Assembly (NCBI GenBank): GCA_949825025.1
Contig: OX463781.1
Span: 29,087,192 to 29,151,191, forward strand
DNA length: 64,000 nt
Source of the DNA: Siphlonurus alternatus
Taxonomy: Eukaryota > Arthropoda > Insecta > Ephemeroptera > Siphlonuridae
Reading direction: 5' to 3'
Shown here: positions 22,547 through 62,799 of the stretch, piece after piece
How the letters are laid out: each line of letters begins with the position of its first letter
Position numbering within the stretch: the first letter of the stretch is position 1
Translations under genes and position numbers: made by a program
Notes under the pieces: model-generated
What the model saw: only the letters and a program-made list of their open reading frames with translations
Told to the model about the DNA's origin: nothing
Databases searched by the model: none

Positions 22547-23793
22547 TATCCATCACATTCAGGTTTATCTGTTTTTTAAAAGAAGACTAATCGGTAGTTG
22601 TTTAAAATTGTTGCAAAAACCTTCAGTTATATTATGAATGTTGATAAAGTTTTTAAAATGTATCCATGCAGCTTTATTTTTGTTATAAAACTAATTTATA
22701 AATAAATGTCGTACGTATTTTACATAATTGTTTTCCGATTTTGCTATTGTTATATTTAATAATCAATGTTTAACTATTCATAAAAATGCAGTTATAATAA
22801 TGTTTATATTTCGCTAAGTATCATGCACCATGTACAAAAATCCACAAACGAGCAATGTTCTATATAAAACTAATTATCAAACAACAAATTTAATAATGTA
22901 TTATTCAGTGTTAATTTTTGTTATTTTACTCTACAAAAGTATGAATGTATATAAATTATACACATTATTATTGAATATAAAATAAAATTTTATTATATTT
23001 TACATATAAATGTTACATATTAATGTTGTTTGTTTTCTTTTTTTAGTATCATAATAATAAAAACATTTTAAATTGTTTAAAGACAATTTTTTTTTATTGT
23101 TAATAAATATTAAACTATAATAATTATTGTCATAATATATTGTAAACTGAATGTGCCAATATGTATAAAATATTAACAAAAGCAGGACATTTTTATTATT
23201 GACATAATATTATAATATATACAATGTGCACACGTTCTAATTATTGCAATTTAATTTTATTCATATTCGTAGAAAATTTTATTTTATCATTTATAGTATT
23301 TTTATTTTATTTTATTCACATAGAACGAGCATATTTTAAATTTGATATCTTGTTATATACGTATATAATATACCTATTAACAAAATGCACGTATGTACTT
23401 TAAAATTAATGATTAGCATTAAAATTATTTAAACATAATTTAATATAGATGATAAACGAATACGTTTCTTGTGTATCTGATATTATTATATACATATTTT
23501 TATGTTGTATGTAAGTACTGCACAATCGATATAAAAAAATATTGCAGAAAAGGATAGAGGGTGCAGAGCTATTCTACTCTGTTTTTCTTTTTACATTTTT
23601 AGATATTATATAAGAGAACTATATATAGTTTTAAAGATTTATTGATGGCATAACTATACAGCCTCTACATAATTTTGCTTTTGAAAAATTTGATGTCGAT
23701 ACTCCACTTCAAAAACGACAGTTTCTGATCGGGAAACACTTAGGGTATTTAAAATTCCGTGATCTTACAAGGATGAGGTCAGTATAATGTAAC

Positions 23794-23796
<3 letters not shown>

Positions 23797-23888
<92 letters not shown>
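23797..23888. repeat. (TA)n microsatellite
   Basis: About 46 TA units. The reverse-strand open frame across it (YIYIYI) is an artefact. Confidence 0.95.
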
Positions 23889-23892
<4 letters not shown>

Positions 23893-24411
23893 AGTGCAGT
23901 AACAATGCATATGAATTTAAATAGGACCCTCCTAAGGGACTTAATGTTGAATATTTCAAAAACTACAATTTAAGTATTGGATAATTTGATTTTTAATATA
24001 TTTTTATTTCATATCTGTTAAAATTTTGCAATAAAACTTGAATTTTAATTGCTGTTTTTTAAATAAATATAGGACAAATAAAATAATATATATTTCTAGA
24101 TGGTTATTATACTTATTATATAATTATATATATACATTTTTCTTTTGTTAAATTTAAATGAACAATATAGTAACAAATGTTGTGCAAATATAGTAAAATA
24201 AATTAAGAATTCCATAGGAAGGGATATTTTTTCATAAATATAAAAAATGCATAAAATGCATGATTAATTAGAATTAATTAAGGTTGAATTAATTATAAAC
24301 TTTTACAATTTTTTGCTATTATTTTTTTTTACTGTTATAATTATATTTTTTTTAAATAAAATGCTAATATTAATGTAATTAATATACAAAAAATCACATT
24401 ACCAATTTTAT

Positions 24412-50919
<26,508 letters not shown>

Positions 50920-52053
50920 TGTCTAGCCGGTAGTGAGTGACTTATCTACCAACACAATTAAAACAAATTTATATTAACAATTATATAATGTATTATAGAA
51001 AAAATGCGAATTAAAAAAATAATATTTTTAATAATAAAAACAAACCAAAAAATGTAAAAAATGAAAGGAAAGGTGTATTTTTGTGTGTTGTTTAAAACAC
51101 AGTATATTTTAACGTAAAAGCTTTTCTCTCAAGAGAATCTTTCTTGTCTAAAAACACATTTACTTCGCTATATATTTAACAACAACAAAATTATGCCATG
51201 TTTAATATTTAACAAAAAAAAAAAAAATACAAAAAAAAAACTAATTCCAAAAATGGCTTAAATTTTTTTTTTAAAAAAAAAAAAGAAAAGAACTGCAAAG
51301 AATATTCGAGGCAACTATTGCACAAGTACAATAATCATCATCATTGATCACGCAATAGTGACGTCATAAATTATAAAAACAGGCGCAGTTCTGATAAGAG
51401 AGCACAATAAAACTTTTTTCTATAGTAACATCTCGCAAGCCTCATTTTCTTTTTTTATAACTATATATTTTCTATAGAAATGACAAATTTTATTTAAAGT
51501 TATATCATTTTTCAACAAGATATTTTTTTTTTACTTATCTGAGATAAACTAATTTTATAAAAAGAATATAAATTTCAATTTATATTCAATAAAAAAATTA
51601 ATACATAAAAAAAATGGATCATGCATGTACTTTATTCTACAAGAATATTGAAGGTTTTATTAGCCAAGGATAAACTGCTAGTACGGAATTACTTTTAAAA
51701 AGCTATTAGTAAGAGAAAAAAAAATCAATAAAGTTCATAACTGAAAAAAAAAAAAAAAAAAAAAAAAAAGGATTTACTCTTTCAAAGAAAACATTTTCAA
51801 AGCAGTGAAAAAATAAAATGTTTTCCTTTTCCATCCTTTAGTACTTCTTTGAAATTGAAGTAAATCTTGCAATGTAAAGAAGAGCAATTGAATGTCATGT
51901 GCTTGAAATAAATAAGTCATCCTGGCATCACAACCTTATTGAAAAAATATAAAAAAGTATCCGCTAAACTCAGTCAAGTTTGAAACCTTACAATAAATTA
52001 AAAAATAAATTACTGTTGCAATAAAGCTGCCAACAATATTGCATGCTACGTAC

Positions 52054-52205
52054 CGATAATATTTCCTTTATTGAGTTGTTGGGCACTCTGAGAGAAGCGA
52101 AACTATGCGCAAAGAGCCACTAATGAAAATCCAGCGAACCATGTTATCAGCTTCTGAAAAGAGATAGCTGCTTTTCAAAGCTTAACTGCAGCCAGCACTC
52201 CGTCA
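52054..52205 (-). promoter_or_regulatory. Possible 5' UTR exon and promoter of the GH31-like gene
   Basis: A locally GC-richer segment ends, on the minus strand, at a good donor (TATCG|GTACGT at 52054). It lies 1.1 kb upstream of the start-codon exon, which has an acceptor just before its ATG. Just upstream (52210-52250) are GATA-type sites (AGATAAGG, TGATAA), a motif common in arthropod gut and fat-body genes. This is inference from composition and splice-site fit. Confidence 0.3.
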
Positions 52206-52659
52206 CAGCTAAGCCTTATCTGGCGTTACCTTTTTATCACTGGAAGATTATAATTCACTTGCAATCTCTTATCAACTATTGTAGTCTTTAAAAAAATTTA
52301 ATCTTTAAATACTTAGTTTACGTCACTGTATACAGCACTTGTAAAAATAATGCAACAGTCAATATAATTTTAATTTATTTCTTATTTTTTTCACTCGAGT
52401 ATATACAAATTATAATTATAAAAAAATCTGAAAATGCACGAGCTTTCTAAAGGTAACGTTTTTTTGAACGTTTGGCATCAATATAATAATTGTTCTATCG
52501 TCGAAGGTCAGGTGTGATATTCAATACATCTTTGTCACTCATCTGAGGTTTCCATCACATCATCAAAGCAATTGCAATTACGGAATCAAAGGACGTTGAG
52601 GTAACATTATCTACAGTGGCAAAGCACATTAAAAAAACGACCCTAACAAATGGTGTTAT

Positions 52660-52795
52660 TAGGCGCGATTTACGAAGAAAGTTATCCAGGTTTCTCACTA
52701 ACCACGTTCAGTATCTTTGAATTATAGGCTGGCGCTAACTGCTGTTAGTGAAAAAGCTAGATAACTCTTTCTTGAATCGCTCCTGTTATTTCTGT
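52660..52795. mobile_element. Decayed MITE related to the one at 55972
   Basis: GGCGCGATTTACGAAGAAAG...CCAGGTTTCTCACTAACC on the left and GATAACTCTTTCTTGAATCG on the right mirror each other and match the family at 55972-56132. Confidence 0.5.
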
Positions 52796-53450
52796 TTTCC
52801 AAAGCACACAAAACTATAATTTTTCCCTTTTGTCGCTGTGTAATTGAAATGATGATATTATTTGTAAAAACATAAAAATGAATTTTGTATTAATAATACA
52901 TCCAATAGCTAGCGTTTGGGTGACTAGACACTATTGTGAATGGGATATCCTTTTTCATGTCACTCATTGCGTTGTTGTACTGTTTTTTTTTGTACTGACA
53001 AGTCAATAAACAATTATTATTGAAAAATACTTCAGTTTGAGTGATGAGTTTATTATTACAATTAAACCTGTTTCTAAAGCTATTTTATTTGTAGAGAATA
53101 TGATTTAAAAATATTCAGCGGCGTTTTATATATTTTATGGTTTTAACAAAATAAAAGCAGACAGATTCATCGTAAGTTCACCTTTATTTCTCGAGATTTT
53201 TTCCTTCAGGAGTGTTTATCTTACCAAACTGCTAGGGGTTTAAACTTTATATTGCGAAGAGAGCCTCTTTTGAACACTTCAATACTTATCTCTATCTTGC
53301 ACTTGTTTTTTATTGGCTCTTAAAAAATCACTTATATCTACGTTAGTGGATTCTTTCCCCCTTTTTCATGAGGTAGAAAAAAAATTTAGCTTGCTATTTA
53401 ACAAACAAACAAACAAACAAACACACAAATTCAGTTTTTAATATTACTAA

Positions 53451-53802
53451 ATGGACAACCTGCATGAAAATCATGACATCATGATGAAAATTTTTTATTT
53501 CAGAAATGAATAGAGAGTACCAAATTATGCTACTCTGAATTCTTTCAATTTTTTTTTTTCAGTCACAGAACTATTTTTAAATAATTATTGAAAGTGCGGC
53601 CACGCCTCTTGGAGGCGTCAATAGGCGTCTAGTCCCTAACCTTTTTATTAAGGATTCAGGAGTGGTAACTTCACTTACAGAACTTTCAATAATTATTTAA
53701 AAATAGTTCCGGCAATAAAAAAAAATCAGAAAAAAAAATCAGAGTAGCATAATTTGGCACATTTCATATCTGCAATAAAAATTTTTCATGCAGGTTGTGC
53801 AT
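53451..53802. mobile_element. Palindromic MITE, family B
   Basis: Ends ATGGACAACCTGCATGA and CATGCAGGTTGTGCAT. The inner arms match family A in order (CAGAAATGAATAGAG, GAACTATTTTTAAATAATTA, CTTTCAATAATTATTTAAA) but the ends and centre differ. Confidence 0.7.
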
Positions 53803-55001
53803 TGGTTTATTTTATAATACAGTGAAAATATACAAGCATGCATTGGACGATCATAATTTACAAAGAGAGTATGAATTTAATATATTAAACATATTTTCAT
53901 TGTGGCATATCAATATGTTGTATTGCATAACGCTTGCATATGATTTTGATTTCTTCAGGGACAGCAAAATAAACAGCTGAAGATAAAGGCTTTTTGATCC
54001 AGGCACACTTATAGTCATTTAGATTTTATTTACAGAAATGTTTTATTCATTCCAGCGTCACTTCTTTACCAAGAGCTGGAGATAATATTTGTTTTGTTCA
54101 AAAGAAGAATTTTTATACTAAAGAGAATCGAAAGAAATGCAACAGAAAATGAATATTAATATACAAAAACCTTTTAGTTACACTTTTTGATTAATTCTAT
54201 ATGCAATACATACTATACGTTTATATATATATATATAATATTACTGTTATTTAATTAAAAGGAGGCAAACTTAAACACGCTCAAAGAAATTCATTTTGTT
54301 CTACTAATGTCAAAAAATAAAAGAAATTACTGAAATAAACTTCGCAGAAAGTTTATTAATAAATAAAGTTTCAATGAAATGAAACATCATTACAAATTTT
54401 TACTGCTAAAATTTAATTTTTTCCCTTTCACGCATAATTAAATTTGTTTCTTAAAACTTCAAAGGACGAGTTTTAGTTAGCATTGAAATATTGAGAAAAT
54501 ATATTATCTTTTTGTTGGTGAAAAAAATAATAAGCTTTTTTTTTTTTTTTAAAGCATTATATGATACAATTAACAGTCTATTTTGGCGGCCATTCTCTTA
54601 AAAAAAGCGAATGTGTGTGTGTAGTTTTATTATAGTGGATCGATATCATATAATACCTATGAATAGCAGAAATTACATTCCAGATCAATGAATTATATGG
54701 ACTGAGCTATAGAGCTATGTAGTACGAGAGCTACGTATTAGCCAGAAACGGACACATTTAAACAAAAAGAAAATAATATTTTTGCCTGGCAATGCAAGAC
54801 CCCATACTTGCAAATTGACCACTGAAAAACTCGAAAAATTAGAAAATATGCTTCCCTATCCAACCTATTCACCTCTGTGAACTTGAACTTGGTGCATGGT
54901 ATGATTTACCGACAAAAAAGACTTTATTACGGTACGAACTTCAAGACTTCAAAATTGGGCCACTTTACTGTATCATCTGACACTGTAAAACTCAAAACAC
55001 T

Positions 55002-55040
<39 letters not shown>

Positions 55041-55480
55041 TTGACCTGGAGGCTTGAAAATTGAAATGTAAATATGTGAAATATAAGTAGTGGTTAACAT
55101 AAAAATTAAATTTCACACATGACATGCTGCCACTTAATCATGTGTTAGTCCGCGAACTTTATGAATGGCCCTCGTATACTAACGGCTGAAGTACTTCCTG
55201 CATGTTTTTTTATTTAGTACCTATTTTAAACTAATTCACAATACCTGTTGTTTTAAAAATAAATAAAATCATTGAATGAAAAACCCCAAAGAGGTATTAC
55301 TCTTTAATAACAGGATAAAATCTAAACGTCCCCAGGGGGTTAAATGGAACTTTTAATTAATAATTGTTTTAAAATAATTCCATTACTAAAAAAAACAAAA
55401 CAAGAATTACCGTCACTCTCTGTATCTTTTTTAATTTATGATATAGAAAATTTCCATGTTGGTTGCCAGGTTGTCAACTA

Positions 55481-55526
<46 letters not shown>
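55481..55526. repeat. Poly(A) run
   Basis: About 46 A residues. Comparable runs lie at 5664-5695, 36917-36943 and 54999-55037. Confidence 0.95.
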
Positions 55527-55527
<1 letters not shown>

Positions 55528-55577
55528 GAATATACCAAGAGTTAATAATGAACGTTGTACTTATCTTATAATTTATA

Positions 55578-55872
55578 ATGGACAACCTGTTTGAAATTTT
55601 TTTAATGCTGAAATGGATAAGGGGTGCAATAGTATTCTTTTTCATTTTTTTTTTAGAGACCGGGAACAAGTTTTAAAAAATTATTGTAAAGAGAGGGGTG
55701 TCACTTTAATTTTGATAAAAGGACAGGACCTAAAAGGGGCCAACCCAACCTCGACAAAACTTTTTAGCAATACTTCGTGGACTTTAAAAAATCTGGAAAA
55801 ATTTACAGTACTACAATTTGAAGCAATTTTTTATTTTTTTTCAACAAAAAAATGTCATGCAGGTTGTTCGTT
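55578..55872. mobile_element. Palindromic MITE, family B
   Basis: Ends ATGGACAACCTGTTTGAA and TCATGCAGGTTGTTCG. The arms are eroded, with GAAATGGATAAGGGGTGCAA and ACCGGGAACAAG on the left. Confidence 0.6.
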
Positions 55873-55971
55873 AATACAATGAAGTATTATATGGGTTATA
55901 TCATTATATGTCTTTTTTTAACGTTAATTACTCTTTGCTGGTACAATCACTGCAAATTTATTAGAACACAT

Positions 55972-56132
55972 TGGGCGCGATTCACGAAGCAGTTAGCCAG
56001 GTTTCTATTAACCACGTTTCGCTTAACCGCGTTTAACTAGGTGGTTTAACAAGTAAAACAGGTATAGTTAAACGTGGTTAAGCTAAACGTGGTTAGAAAC
56101 CTGGCTAACTGCTTCGTGAATGGCCCGCCCTT
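55972..56132. mobile_element. Palindromic MITE with GGGCGCGATTCACGAA ends
   Basis: Left TIR GGGCGCGATTCACGAAGCAG and right TGCTTCGTGAATGGCCCGCC. The arms hold CCAGGTTTCTATTAACCACG and repeated AAACGTGGTTA motifs. About 160 bp, no ORF. Confidence 0.8.
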
Positions 56133-56465
56133 GAGGTTGTAGATAGCTCCGGATCCCACTCTTATACTAACTCTATCCATTTGTGCACTAAATCAATGTG
56201 AATCATTCTCTATATCGTCTCTTCTTTCAAGTAAAAGTTTGAAATAAAAATCAATATAGTGATATTCAAATAAAACTCTACAAACTTTCTATGAGGTTAG
56301 GTAGCTTTCTCAACCCCAAAACCAGGAAGCCTCAAGGCTACAAGACGTTACCTTACCTTTGTTACAATGAGCAACCTGATAAGTTGCCTGAGACCTCATG
56401 GCAAGACGAGATTTTGGTTGCCAAGAAGATTAGTTGTTATATACCAATTTTATACATATATTTAT

Positions 56466-57110
56466 ACAATGGAGAATCTGCATGCTTTTTTATTGCATAT
56501 TTGAATAGAGGACCTTGAGTTATGTATTTTCAGTGAAAGAAATCTATAATACCCTTGCACGCATACTAAACTGGACTTGAGTTTCGTCACTGTCTTAATT
56601 GCATATATTTAACACGCAAGCATTGAAATATATATATTTACAGGTATACATACACCCCTAAGAGCTTACAGCTCACGGTGGGGTAAGGGATAAGGTGGGG
56701 AAAGGATGTGAAGGAATCGTAGAAAACCTCAGTCAGGACGGACACCTCTACTTTTTATTAATAGGCCAATGAAAGTGATATCCAAAGCCTTGGAAATTGG
56801 AAACCACACACAAGTGTATCACTGCACTGGGTGGAAAACGAGACGAATTTACCCCAGGGAGAGAGCAACGTATTTTTACTTGAAACGGTCACCTATTCAA
56901 GTAGTAACCACGCTCTATGTAGCTGGACTTCGGTGATCTAACGAGAACCGATCAATTCACTACGTCTCACTCAACCTCAATTGCATGACTATATGACGCA
57001 TCAGTGCCTTTTCCCTCGATTTTGAAGATGTTAGAGGGTTAAAAAAAATAGAACAAAACAAAACTTGAGGTCCTCTATCCGAAAAAGCATTAAGAAAATC
57101 ATACAGTTTA
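56466..57110. mobile_element. Inverted-repeat element of the same superfamily, interrupted by a 5S SINE
   Basis: The left CTGCATGCTTTTTTATTGC...AATAGAGGACCTTGAG mirrors the right CTTGAGGTCCTCTATCC...AAAATCATACAG. The 5S-derived SINE (56841-56975) and flanking low-complexity DNA lie between. Confidence 0.55.
56841..56975 (-). mobile_element. 5S-rRNA-derived SINE, second copy
   Basis: Minus-strand 56952-56886 has the 5S core (GGTTCTCGTTAGATCACCGA, AGCGTGGTTACTACTTG, GGTGACCG) followed by the same tail as at 1764-1812 (GTAAAAATACGTTGCTCTC, then CCTGGGGTAAATTCGTCTC). It lies inside an inverted-repeat element spanning 56466-57110. Confidence 0.75.
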
Positions 57111-58004
57111 TCAATTTCAAATAGAAAATTAAACATTTATGTACCTTCTGTTTAATAATTTTTTAAAATTAGAACTTTATTGCTAATATTAATGCATATA
57201 TATGTATATATATATTCAATAAATAAACTAAGGAATTTACATGAGAGTTTCATTAAAATTATTGGAAAATTCCACTAATAGATATACGATTAGCTTAAAA
57301 ATAGATTTTCATGCCTGTATACAGGTACTGAGTGTATTTTATTGCAGAAATAAGCTGTTTAAAACAACCTACTTTTTTTAATTGTCTTTTAAAAATAACA
57401 TTGACCTCCACTTAGGTATATTTATTGCTTTACATCTAAAAAATACAACGCAATATGCTTTTGCCGGATTACGTTACTTGTATATATTTTTTTATCGTTT
57501 TAATGGGCACCTTTTATTTTAGTCGTATTTATTAAGCTTCCTCCTATACACTGTTAACATTTTTAAATGGATTTATTTTAGAGTTCACCAAGTAAAAGAA
57601 TACTCACGAATGTTGGAAGAATGTGACTTATAAAAATCTATCATTCAGTTTGAGAATAATTTTAACAAAATTCTTTTCTTAAAAGTTTAGATTTTAATTT
57701 TGAAAGTCAGTAACTTCATATTTCCTGGCTTAATATTATATTTGTTGAACGTTTCCTGAATTTCCGTGCGTGTACGGCCAAAATTTATTATCCACCTCGA
57801 CTCTCTCAAATGTACTGAACTGAACTGTCTCTCTTAACACTCTTGAAATTCAAATAAAAAATAGTGAGAAGCATTCACAAAGTATCCCCACTATATTTTC
57901 ATTTTTATCCCTGGTTAAATTCAGACTATAACGTGGTACTAATAAATTAAGGCTAAATCTGTACTATGCAATGTTAACAAAAAAAAAAAAAAAAAAATAC
58001 CATA

Positions 58005-58038
<34 letters not shown>

Positions 58039-58227
58039 TTTAACAGACGAATATTTCATAAAATTGTACTCTGAGTTTTTCCACGCTTAGACGAGGAACG
58101 TCAGTTTCCCATTTTTAATATCATATATTTTTAGTACTTGATTTAACCTGGAAGAAAAATCTAAGCTCAAGTGTTTGGGCGCTACAGTGTTTTGTGAATG
58201 CCTCACACAAAATTATATTGCTCTACA
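57111..58227. other. Spacer, nothing recognised
   Basis: A+T-rich with poly(A), (TA)n and poly(T) runs near 57978-58041. No gene seen. Confidence 0.5.
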
Positions 58228-59437
58228 TGCCCCAGTGACCACATGGACGTCCCCGGGACGCCCCTGGGACATCCCTCTACCTCTAAGGTCCCCGTTGGAC
58301 GTCCCCAAGGACATCCCCCATGTCCATCATAAAAGGACGTCCCTGCGGACGTCTTGTGGACATCCCTCGGGGATGTTCCCTAATTTTCACTTGCCAATTA
58401 TGTATTAATTCATCTTAAAATTTATATTATAGAAGTTTAGGGTCTTTTAGAATGAGGACTACAAGATTACCAAATAAAAAATTTGGGTGCGTCGGGAATC
58501 GAACTCGGACCTTTTGGTTGATAGACGACGTCGTAGACAACTTGGATATTGCTCTTCGTTACTAAAGTGTGGTTTATTTGGTATATAAATTGTAAAGTTT
58601 TGGGTGTTGTATAATATTTGAATATTACGAGCGAAGTTGCGTTTTTTTATTTTTTTAAGCAAACTGGTACATTGGGAGATTGTTATTATTTAATACAACA
58701 TTAAATATATTGAGATTTAAATTTATTTAAAATAAATTAAAATAAAATTTTATAATTTTAATTAAAAAATGTTTATTCATTAATAAATTATAAATTGCAA
58801 CGCTCAAATGCATCTCTAATTGTTAACAGACTTCGACATTAAAAAAAAAAAAAATTAATTTTTTAGAAATTTTTAAAGGTCCCTCCGAGGACATTTGTGG
58901 GACGTTCAAGCGTCCCTCTAAAATCCCCGGGGGACTTTGATGGGACCTTGTTTATTTTTCATAGATATTTTTTTCTGCGAGTATATTTTATTTAAAAAAA
59001 TTATTTTTCTGTGCAAATTACGCACTTTAATATTAAGTAAAATTTCACGTCTTATTTTAAATATTAATATTTTCATATAATATTTTAAATAATATTAACT
59101 ATATTTGTATATTTTTAAAATCAGTACATAATAATGAACAGCACATATTATGATTTTAATGAAAACATTGACTAAAGGGTCCTTTCAAAGTCCCCCGGGG
59201 ATGTTCAAGGGACAGCCGTGTTGCATCCCCAGGGGATGTTCTGAGAGACTTTCATAAAAATATTAAAAAACCTAGAAAATTATTTTCGAAGTGTAGCTAA
59301 AACCGTTTTTAGAACACGGAAAACATGTTTAAAGTTAAAGGGTTTTGAAAACTTGCACGTAAAACGTTCAGGGATGTTGGGGGATCTTGCGGGGATGTTC
59401 GCAACGTCCCCGGGATGTCCATGTGGTCACTGGGGCA
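58228..59437. mobile_element. TIR element with GGGATGTCC/GGACGTCC subrepeats
   Basis: TIRs TGCCCCAGTGACCACATGG and CCATGTGGTCACTGGGGCA (about 30 bp). Near both ends, and around 58870-58940 and 59180-59250, are many short GC-rich motifs of GGGACGTCC, GGGATGTTC and CCCCGGGGA type. No transposase ORF. Target duplication is not evident. Confidence 0.75.
58487..58556 (-). pseudogene. tRNA-like 3' half inside the TIR element
   Basis: The minus strand reads AAGGTCCGAGTTCGATTCCC then GACGCA, a good Pol III B box and T-arm-like sequence. The upstream half does not fold as a tRNA, so this is a relic or SINE head. Confidence 0.35.
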
Positions 59438-60313
59438 TTTTCAAAAGGTTTCATTTAACAATGATAATATTTTGTAATAATAATCTTGTAACTTAACCGT
59501 TCTTTGGTAACTTAGATTTTATATTATATCATGTTGACAACATAATATCAGATTGCTTCATTAAACCAGAGAATATAGGCTATTCTCTGATTAAACGATT
59601 AAACTTCAACTTTTATGACGACCAAACAATGTTATGCTTATATAATATATATAATATATTATATATTATATATATTATATATATAATATATCATGAGTAA
59701 TAAATAATGGGTATCTTGCATGATTTTTTATTATTAATGAAAACAGAACATCTTTGACGCTCAAAAGAAATGGATAATTATGCAATGACTTATAGCATCA
59801 AATATAAATATAATAATAATAATACATAATGTTGTAATTAATATAAATTGAGGAGATCAATTCGCTGTATGGTTTGTTCAATTATTCAGTATCAAAGCAT
59901 ACCAAGTTGTCTATACAGTAGAGGTTTCATTACGTTAATTGCTTGACAACATCAAGGGATGATTTAGTTAGACAAACATGCACTTATTATGAAGAAATGT
60001 ACTACAAAAAGATCACGTTCGTGGTGGGGATAATTCTTATTTATTTTCTCAACTCCTTGTTTTTAATACCAAAGATATACCCTTCTCATTAATGATATAG
60101 AATTTATATTGTAAATCCGTTTACAGATGCATGGCACGAGTAGGCAACACATTTTTATACTAAAATAAACATAGCAAAAATTTTAATGCTAAAATTGAAT
60201 GCACATTATTTACAAAGTTCTATAATAATCACAATGCTTGCATACTTACAAAGCATGACTACAAACAGGTTAAAAATTAAAACTGATTTTGCGTGCAGTT
60301 CGAGTTTCTCGGT
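59438..60313. other. Spacer, nothing recognised
   Basis: A+T-rich with a (TA)n-like patch near 59639-59691 and a partial family B MITE end near 59707. No gene seen. Confidence 0.5.
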
Positions 60314-60920
60314 AATATAGTAGAACCAACATATGGTCAGCGCTGTCACTTTGACATGGCAGATAAGTCAGGTATGCATACGAAAGCGTACGAAAGTCTG
60401 AAGAAACAGACAGGTGGAATGGATAATATGATTTTATGATTTACATTTATAAAATACTTCTATTTTCTTATGCGTTATTATACGGCGACCTTATAAGAAA
60501 AGTACGTGTTAGGAAAATAAATATTTTATTTTACGTATTTTTGAACTGATTTATACTAACACATAACTCCCACTATTCCACCTCTTTTTCTTAATATCTT
60601 TTCTTCAAGGTTTGAAATTGTTCGCGGCTTCCTGATACAAGATATAAAGAAAATGAGGTGGAATAGTGGGAGTAATGTGATAGAATAAATCAGTTTAAAA
60701 ATAGGTAAAATTAAAATATTTGTTTTCCTGACACATACTTTTTTTTATAAGGTCGGCGTATAATAACGCATAAGAATATTGAAGTATTTTATAAATGTAA
60801 ATCATAACATAATATTATCCATCCCACCTGCCTGTCTCTTCAGACTTTTTTATGCATTCCTGGCTTATCTGCCATGTCAAAGTGACAGCGCTGACCATAT
60901 GATGGTTCGATCTACTATAG
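60314..60920. mobile_element. Palindromic element, about 0.6 kb
   Basis: Arms of about 280 bp from ATATAGTAGAACCAACATAT to its mirror, meeting near 60600-60645. They share CAGCGCTGTCACTTTGACAT and CACTATTCCACCTC. Confidence 0.75.
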
Positions 60921-61067
60921 TCACGTTTAGTGTCAGCCTCACTCGAAACGATACCAACTGCGGTCAGTGATTTACCTCTCTAAATATGAATGGCCAATAT
61001 TTTTTAATAATAAAATACTGTGAAGAATGAAAAGTTGGAATTATTTTCATACAAATAAACTCATTAT

Positions 61068-61372
61068 ATAAGGATAAGATAATATGCCCAATGTTGAACA
61101 TATTTCCACACATGAAAATTATTAAACATATCTTAAAATGTAGCTAAAATACCAGGTATACAAATTCAATTTAATTTTCGAGTTATAAATTTTTCAAATT
61201 TGACTTTTTTAAAAATTAATAACTCAAAAACTAAATCGAATTTGTATACCTGATACTACTACTCATAGCTACTGATAGGGTACAGAAAAATGCATTTTAA
61301 GATATGTTTCATAATTTTCATTTGTGGGATTTTTTTTTTAACATTGGGCATATTATCTGCTCTTACCCTTAA
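61068..61372. mobile_element. Palindromic MITE
   Basis: Arms AAGGATAAGATAATATGCCC...TTAAACATATCTTAAAATG and the mirror, centred near 61215. Occasional mismatches. Confidence 0.75.
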
Positions 61373-61458
61373 TATTTTAAAAATATTGCATATTCATTCT
61401 TATTACAATTATAATTTTATTATTGTGATGGTTGATAAACGAGTGATATTAGGAGACT

Positions 61459-61647
61459 TAACCTAAACTACGAGCTTTTTCTAGAAGTCGCGAAACCAGT
61501 AACGCCCTCTCTGATTGGCCGTGACGTCACTGAGCCAAACCCCCTCCACTTACTTAGCCTGGCTCTGCCAGGGTTAAAAGTTGCGACTTTGGAGTTGCGA
61601 CTTCTGTTTAGGCGCAAAACAGAAAGCTCGTAGTTTCAGCCTAATTA
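61459..61647. mobile_element. Short MITE with TGACGTCA
   Basis: Ends TTAACCTAAACTACGAGCTT and AGCTCGTAGTTTCAGCCTAA. The interior is GC-richer and includes GTGACGTCAC and a GCGACTT motif in both arms. Confidence 0.7.
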
Positions 61648-62732
61648 TCTTTTCAATAACGTATCTTATCTTATTTACTAAACTTGATATTTTTCTTTAG
61701 TAAATAAATAAGCTGAGACCATGACATATAATATATATTATCTAGAGCAATATTTCCATACATTATTATAGTTATTTACTTGAATTTGTGTTTAGGAAAT
61801 ATGCAATAAACACTGCCTTATTAAAAGAAAAAAAGCGTGCTCTAATATTATGTACTGTCAACGTTTTTCAATACAAATTTTATAATTGCAATATATTTAC
61901 TTTTTAATTATACTATAGAAATCACAATTTTTTTCATTAATTTAAATATATTATGAGGCAATATATAAATATATAGAAATTAAATTTAAAAAAATCGCTG
62001 GCTTTTAATCAGAAAATTATCTTTCGACCGTTGATATTAAAGTTAAATCATCATAAACAAGTTTTTGCGTGTAAATAATGGGAAATACGTAGCAAGTTAT
62101 TTACTAACTGAAACAGAAGGAAATAATTATAACGAGATCATCAGATGCAATGCAAAGGTATAATAAACAAACAGACAAATGCAAACTTAATTAAAAGTTT
62201 ATTAATTAAATTTATCCTTGAAGCAATAGTTGATAGTCACGTGGTGAACCTTCAGTGGGATCAAATTTACAGCTGTAATTTTTACATGCATGAAAAATGT
62301 TAATAACTTGAAAAAAAAAAAAAAAAAAGATTCTAGTCTGCAGATTTATAAAACATTTTAGAACTTTGATGAAAAAAAAGGGCACCTTATCATTCAATTT
62401 AACAACATTTTATAAATAGAAAAGAGCAAAGATTCATTAGAAACCAAATTATTTATGAAAAAAAGAGCACTTAAAAGTTTTGCACTTAGATTTATTTTGA
62501 TATATTACGTGTAGGCGGAAATTGATAAGATTTGCTCATCTTGATACGTAATATTGAGAAGAACGGATTGATTACATTAAAGTTTGTGGAATGTAACACG
62601 AGGCTTTACTGTGGGAAAGAAGGTTGAAAATTCGATCGAAAAAATCAACTTGCTTTCTCACAATCGACGATGTTGACATTGAATTTGAAAATTCTTGAAG
62701 GCTTTCACTTGAGCATACACAAAAAATTAAAA

Positions 62733-62736
<4 letters not shown>

Positions 62737-62778
<42 letters not shown>
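62737..62778. repeat. (TA)n microsatellite
   Basis: About 21 TA units just left of the TTAA-flanked palindrome. Confidence 0.95.
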
Positions 62779-62779
<1 letters not shown>

Positions 62780-62799
62780 TGTATACCTTCATATATTAA

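Noticed and set aside
23765..23959. YIYIYI frame on the minus strand
   Set aside because: (TA)n microsatellite.
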